From Euryodendron excelsum (Eukaryota; Streptophyta; Magnoliopsida; Ericales; Pentaphylacaceae): DNA of 64,000 nucleotides. Shown here piece after piece: positions 58,530 through 64,000 of the stretch; the first letter of the stretch is position 1, and each line of letters begins with the position of its first letter. The stretch is from contig CM065381.1 in assembly GCA_033060915.1 (NCBI GenBank), forward strand, positions 37,293,836 through 37,357,835, in the 5' to 3' direction. The notes beneath the pieces are model-generated. The model was not told the DNA's origin. It saw nothing but the letters and a program-made list of their open reading frames with translations, and ran no database searches. Made by a program: the position numbers and the translations under genes.

Positions 58530-59053
58530 ATTATTATTAAAGTATTGGGCACTTGAGAAAAAGGAACTCTGGAAGGCTATTAAGCACAAGAAATCAAACT
58601 AGTATAGGTCCTATATGAATTTATTAATTATAGATGTCTCAGAACTAAGTTGTGAGAGGCAAGCTGAGCTAGTTAGGGAATTTGAGGAGAAGGAAGTCTG
58701 GGAGGCTACTAAGAGTTGTAAAGGTGACAAGGCCTTAGGCCCTGATAGATTTAAATTTAGTCTCTAGCAAAAGTATTGGGCACTTCTAAGGGGAGGGAGA
58801 TGTGATGAAATTCATGGAGGAGTTCCACTCGAATGGCAAGCTGCTTACAGGTATAAACTCTTCTTTTATTACTTTCATCCCAAAGGTGGAAGGTCCTGAT
58901 TCCCTAGCAAGATATACTCCAATTTCTCTATTATCTTCTCCTTACAAGATCCTCTCAAAGACACTCTCTATTAGATTGAGGAAAGTTCTGGATGATCTTA
59001 TTAGTGACAAACAATTAGCTTTTGTGAAGGAGAGGCAGATTTTGGATGGGGTT
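58530..59053 (+). pseudogene. LINE (L1-type) reverse transcriptase fragment
   Basis: It encodes ELSCERQAELVREFEEKEVW, CKGDKALGPDRFKF, a stop and a shift, then MKFMEEFHSNGKLLTGINSS, FITFIPKVEGPDSLARYTPI, SLLSSPYKILSKTLS and KQLAFVKERQILDGV. These are the fingers-domain motifs of plant non-LTR RTs (GPDG, FIPK, RPIS, F...RQI.DG, some mutated). Similarity is cut after QILDGV by LTR G; the catalytic YADD part should lie beyond it. Confidence 0.85.
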
Positions 59054-62000
59054 TGTAAGCACCACATTTTTGCCCTATCAATAGTTTCCAGTCTGTCCAG
59101 ACTTGTATTCAAGTCAATACGGACATATTCTGAGTCAACTCAATTTTTCAAGTCTAATCCCGTCAATCAATCGCTTTACAGGCCCTTTTAGGCCCAAATA
59201 GAGCCAAAATGATCAAAATGCCCTTGGGGGCATTGTTTGGTCCAATTCCAGTAGGAACGTCTTCTCAAAAACGGCAAGTCCCCTTTTCTAATCCAATTCT
59301 AGTCCAATTCTAATTTCAATTTCAAATCCACTCCGGCACGTCCCTCGAGAAAGTTGATTCCTCGAGATGATAAGTCCATCCTGTCCGGCACGTTTCAGAG
59401 TGAACTCTTCGGAACAGTAAGTCTCTTCAAACCCGTCGACCGAGATGAGACCCCAAATTCCTGAGATGGTAGAATGGTCCACCGTTGGTACCTGTTAGCC
59501 CGCTAATGCAGAAATGTCTATTTTGGCATGCCTTTTAAAAAAGTTGATTCCTTAGGTGCTAAGTCCACCTAGCAGCTTCTAGAGATTAGGCAGTCTTTGG
59601 AATGATCGTGACCCATTAGAGTAGCGGAGATACTTGTAAACATCGTAACTGCCAGAGTGACGGAAACAGTCGCAAACAGGTCAATATTGGAAATTTCCAA
59701 TAAACCCCTATGTCACAAGACCGCTGTCAGAGTGACAAAAACACTCAAAACCCAGGTTAACACCCGTGCTTGCTAGCCCACTCCAGTGAAAAATATCCAA
59801 ACTGTCCCTAAGGCCATTTCTGGCACATTTCTCGGGAAAGTACCTAAGTCCTCGGAATGGTAAGTCCACCTTTCCATGACTGTCTTAAGGATAGTCTGGC
59901 ATGATTACATGCCTTTTAGTCAGTTTCGGGCCAATTTCGAGACATTCCGGTTAAGATGACCATTTTACCCTTGGGCATCTGAGCGCCTGGGAACCACACC
60001 GGCTCTGGGTATCAAACCGGTAACCTCCCGAGAATGCTTTTTATAGTATTTCCAACCTTTCGTTATCTTTTCAAATCATTCCGAGTCAGTTCCGGCAAAC
60101 CTGGTATGAAATGACCGTTTTGCCCCTAGTGAGCCGGTTTTCCTTTTCCAACCACACCGGCTCTAGGTATCAAACCGGTAACCTCCTGGACATTTTAAGT
60201 AATATTTTCAAACCTTGAGTCTTCTTCCGAGACATTCCGAGTCCATCTCGGTAGCTTTTTGGCCCGATTGACCATTTTACCCCTAATGGCCCGATCAACC
60301 TTTTTAATAAATATTGTCATCATTTTTTAAGTCTATTACCCCCGAGAGACTATTCTATGGGTTCTTATCCCTTTCCAACCTTCCGAGCCATTCCAGGCTC
60401 CTTTAAATCATTCCCAGACCTTCCGGAGTCACTCCTAGTGAAGTTAGGCTAAAAATTACATGGTAGTCACTAGTATAGACGCCCAAATCTTCTGAAGATA
60501 CGTTGCTTGCCGACCTTAAACATTTTCTAATTGGCTGTAGTGGCGCCAAGCCAAAAAATGGCCTGGCACCAATGTAAACTTTTGCCTAGCGCCACTACAA
60601 TAGGCGCCCGGTCAATCCTCTCTCTATAAATATAGAGCCTCCTCCAACATGAAAAGGGTCCGCAAACTCAGTCTAAAAACTCTCATCTTCGATACACAAA
60701 GCTCGTAGCCCCGCTAAACCCTAATCTTCTTTAGGTTTTCCAAACCCTAGCCCCCATATAATAAACCCTAGCTCCCATATGCTCACATACACTCATATAC
60801 ACTCATACACTAGCCTCCAAAGCCTCCATTGAAGACTTGAAGTGCTACAACCCAAAGCTCATGAAGATCAAGACAAGCCCTTGAAGACTGATGCAAAACG
60901 AAGCGAGGACCGAAGCAAAGCAAGTAAATAAAAGCAAAGCAAATAAAAGTAGATACAAGGTAGGCTTTCCTATTTATGTTTATACATCTTCCTCCTCTCT
61001 TTTCTCTCTCTAAATCCACTTGGGTTTTCTTCTATTTTAATACCTCATCTTCTCCCCTCCCCCCCCTCCCTTTTTCTTACATGCTTGAAACAAGGGACTT
61101 CCCGGTCCATGTGTAGGATTAGGCTATTGAAAGTCACCGTGTCGAGGGTTTTCTCGTAGTCTATCCAGAGACCACGTGGGTTCGGCCCCCTTGATTATGT
61201 GGTGAAGCCTTTAACCTTGTATGTTCACGACCCCAACTTGCATTGTGCATATCATGATCTTGCATTCCTCCAAAATTCATTTTCCAACTTGTTTTCAAAA
61301 CTTGTATTAAAATTGTTTTCAAACTTGCATCAAAATCTTCTTTTTTCAAAACTTATTTTCAAAATCACAATCCTAAGGTGATTCTAGCCTTTCTATGGTT
61401 AGGGTTGCTTTAGGAAAGTGTTATATTTAAAGTGACCATTATGGTCCATATTTTCAAATCCATGTTATTTTCAAAACCACAGTCTTATAATGGTTCTAGC
61501 CTTCTTATGTTTAGAATTATTTTAGGAAAGTGAGATATTTTTATGAACGTTCCAAAAACTCTCTTTCAAATCTCTCCTTCTAAAAATCTCTTTTCCAACA
61601 TACTTTTTAAAAACTCTCTCCAATCTCCTTTCTAAAATTGTTTTCTAAAAATTCTCTTCAAAAATCTATTTTCCAAAACTCTTTTTCAAAAAGCTCTCTT
61701 TAAAATTCACTTTCAAGAAACACTCCCTATGATTCCTTCCTAAAATCCCTTTTCAAAAACTCACTTTCCAAAAATCTCTTTTTTTAGAGTCCAAGTCAAA
61801 CCTTAGAGTCAACAATTAGGAAACCCTAATTTTCTTTCCAAAAACATGATTTCCAATTCCCTATTTTGGCCTCAAAATTTAGGTTTCCAAGTCCTATTTT
61901 CTACATCAAAACTATATATTTCCAAAACCTATTTTCTACTTCAAAATCTAGGATTTTCAAAACTTCATCTTTCCAATTCCATGCCAAATCAAATCCTCCA

Positions 62001-62908
62001 TTTTAGGAAACCAAATCCAATCTCCCCATTTGGAAACTAGATCCAATCCTCCATTTTTTGAAACAAAATCAAACCATCTCTTTTTAGAAACAAAATCCAA
62101 TCCTTTGTTTTAGGAAATAGGAATCTCAATCCTTCCTTGTCTAAACCTTTCCTAATCCACTCTTTCCTAATCTCATACTTTCCTAAACCTTAAGTTTTCA
62201 AAACTAAAACTTTTAAATCTTTCCTTAAACTGTAAACTTCCAAATCTTTCTTAATTATGACATTTCTTAATTCCGCACCTTTCCAAATTTCAACTTTCCA
62301 AATCCAAATTTTCAAATCTTACTTAAACTAAATCCTTTTCTAATTTCAAGTGTTTCCAAAACTCAAACTTTCAAACCTTTCCCAATTTCGAATTTTCCAT
62401 TTCTAAACTTTTCAAATCCTAAGCTTTCTAAATTCAAAACTTTAATAAGTTAAAACTTTCTAAATTTCAAACCTTTCCAAATCTGAAACTTTCTTAAGTT
62501 AAAGCTCAAAGCCTTCTTAAATTAAAACTTTCCTAATTCAAAACTTTCCAATATCAAAACCTTTCTTAAAATGAAAACTTTCCTAAAATGAAACTTTCCT
62601 AGAATGAAATTTTTCTAATTCAAGCCTTTTCTAAATCCAATCTTTCCCTAATATTCCAAGTTCAACATTAGAGTCAAATCTTTCTCAATCTCAAATCTTT
62701 TCCTAAATTCTATCTTTCCTAAGTCTAGGTTTTCTAAATCTCAATCTTTCCAAAACAAGTCCAAATCATTCTTCCAAGTTCTATCTTTCCAAATCCAAGT
62801 CCAATCTTTTCAATTCCAAATTTTAATTTCCGATCTTATATTCTAAGTTCAAATCAAACCCTTTTCCAAATCAAAATCACTCTTTCCAAATTAAATCTTC
62901 TATTTTAA
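59054..62908 (+). mobile_element. Ogre-like LTR G, inserted in the LINE, 3' end missing
   Basis: The LTR starts TGTAAGCACCACATTTTTGC at 59,054 within the LINE. It has few 47-bp units, U3 repeats with TTTTGCCCCTA cores, GGCGCC half-sites at 60,540-60,610, a TATA box at 60,625-60,632, three AAACCCTA boxes and the G-poor tract (61,260-62,900). It stops at about 62,909, just before the conserved TACGTAGG block, where sequence of the opposite strand of another element begins. Confidence 0.8.
60625..60632 (+). promoter_or_regulatory. TATA box of LTR G
   Basis: TATAAATA in a CTCTATAAATATAGAGCC context. Confidence 0.7.
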
Positions 62909-64000
62909 GTGGTAGAACTATCAAGAGGCCATAGGCTAAGAAACTGACACAACATCCACCCATAACCAATATATTGTTTCCCCTTCGAACTAGAATGGTA
63001 GTAACCAAGTAATAATACAAGTATGCAAATAAGAGTGCACGTGCAGAGAGTGTGAAATTTTGAAAAACGAAGGAAAGGGCCCAACAATTCCTATCCATCC
63101 TATCATTCATGCTAATATATAGACAATAAAAATTAATGTGAATAGGGTCCACCTATAAAATAAAACGCAAAAAGTCAGTACCTTGATGACAAACTTAACG
63201 CAAGATATAATGATTCAATATAAATTAAATACAAGTGATGGCATGTTTTTTGGAAACACCTTTGAAAAGTTTGATTTTGAAAATATTGAAGTAGATAGGA
63301 TTGGACAAGTTAATCGAAGATTCTAGATGAGTGAAGGGTAAAGAGACATGATAATGGCCTACCCCTCTAAGTGTCCCCAGCGGATTTGCCAACTATCGCG
63401 CCTCGATTTTTCACACTCGAGATGATATGTGGCAAACACACGGTATTCTCTTGTTAGAACTCATCCTTCTAAAAGGACGAATGCAACTAGGTTTGAATTA
63501 GAAATTGACTTGAATAAGGGCTTTGGAAAAGGTTTGGAGTCACCATCTAACTTTCTTAACGTGAGTTAGGTTACCTAAAAGTAAGTAAAGTCCGAAGATT
63601 AAACTTAGGATTTTTGAAAAGGTGTTTGAAAATTTTCCTCAAAGAGGGGTTGTTTGGGGAGAAAATAGGTTGTTTGGCAACCTTGAAAAGATTTGAGCCC
63701 TTTTTTGAAAATAACTCCGTTTTGGTCTTTAAAAATAATGATTCTAGGTTCGAAGGTTGGTTATATATAAGGAAGATGCACTAGGCTATCACCTTATCCC
63801 ACCCTTACTGTACCTACACATGTTTTCACTCATTTAGAATTTCTAATTGTTCAATGTTCAATTATATCCACTTTGAGAAGAATTTACAAAAATAGTTTGA
63901 GCCATCACTTTAGGGATGATATGATGCATGATGTACAAATGCATGAAAAGGATTTGGAAAGAGATTTTTGAAAAAGGGAATTGAAATTTTGAAAAAGGTT
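62909..64000 (-). mobile_element. Element H: Ogre-like leader, PBS and LTR, partial
   Basis: On the minus strand, an LTR 3' end (64,000-63,394, running off the window) is followed by a PBS (63,391-63,373) and about 460 bp of leader homologous to 11,800-12,250. The leader stops at about 62,909 against LTR G. The LTR keeps the conserved end block, including a PBS-like GGTGACTCC at 63,545-63,537. Confidence 0.75.
63373..63391 (-). promoter_or_regulatory. Primer-binding site of element H
   Basis: The minus strand reads TGGCAAATCCGCTGGGGAC, a mutated form of the tRNA-Arg-type site seen in B and D. Confidence 0.7.

Overview
The window is a piece of a flowering-plant nuclear genome, most likely a eudicot. 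I see no bacterial operons, CRISPR arrays, rRNA or tRNA genes. Almost all of it is retrotransposon sequence in several nested layers. One recognisable host gene is present, a broken plant O-methyltransferase of the isoflavone/caffeic-acid OMT type. The species is not identifiable from the sequence alone.

1 to 33,376: a nest of very-long-LTR Ty3/gypsy elements of the Tat/Ogre type. Their LTRs are about 5 kb, start TGTAAGCACCCC, and are followed by a primer-binding site of the tRNA-Arg type (TGGCGACTC...CTGGGGAC). Element D (minus, 19,594-33,376) is the oldest. Element C (minus LTR, 17,271-19,593) sits in D's 3' LTR, element B (minus, 5,786-17,270) sits in C's LTR, and element A (plus, 1-5,785) sits in B. 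All four open to the left, so their missing halves should lie before base 1. B and D share an unusual plan: a gag-like ORF, no visible pol, and an antisense, intron-containing plant-mobile-domain (PMD) gene.

33,977 to 58,219: the O-methyltransferase pseudogene on the minus strand. Exon 1 is 57,466-58,219 and exon 2 is 33,977-34,279. Its single intron has grown to 23.2 kb. The intron holds a solo Ogre-like LTR with intact target duplication (34,843-39,713), a MITE-like foldback (40,040-40,197), retroposon tails, and a Sirevirus-like Ty1/copia element (about 40,440-55,870). The copia element is cut in two by a complete but degenerate Athila-like Ty3/gypsy element (44,386-53,993, minus strand) flanked by a perfect 5-bp target duplication.

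58,220 to 64,000: the OMT upstream region, then a LINE reverse-transcriptase fragment cut by another Ogre-like LTR (G, plus strand). LTR G is joined at about 62,909 to the leader, PBS and LTR of an oppositely oriented Ogre-like element (H) that runs off the window.

No ORF of clear function is intact. The most interesting candidate system is the non-autonomous Tat/Ogre family carrying an antisense spliced PMD gene. Its LTRs share several structures: GGCGCC palindromes before the TATA box and before the polypurine tract, a nearly G-free leader, a second PBS-like motif inside the LTR, and tandem arrays. Family assignments rest on recognised motifs read by eye; no database search was run.
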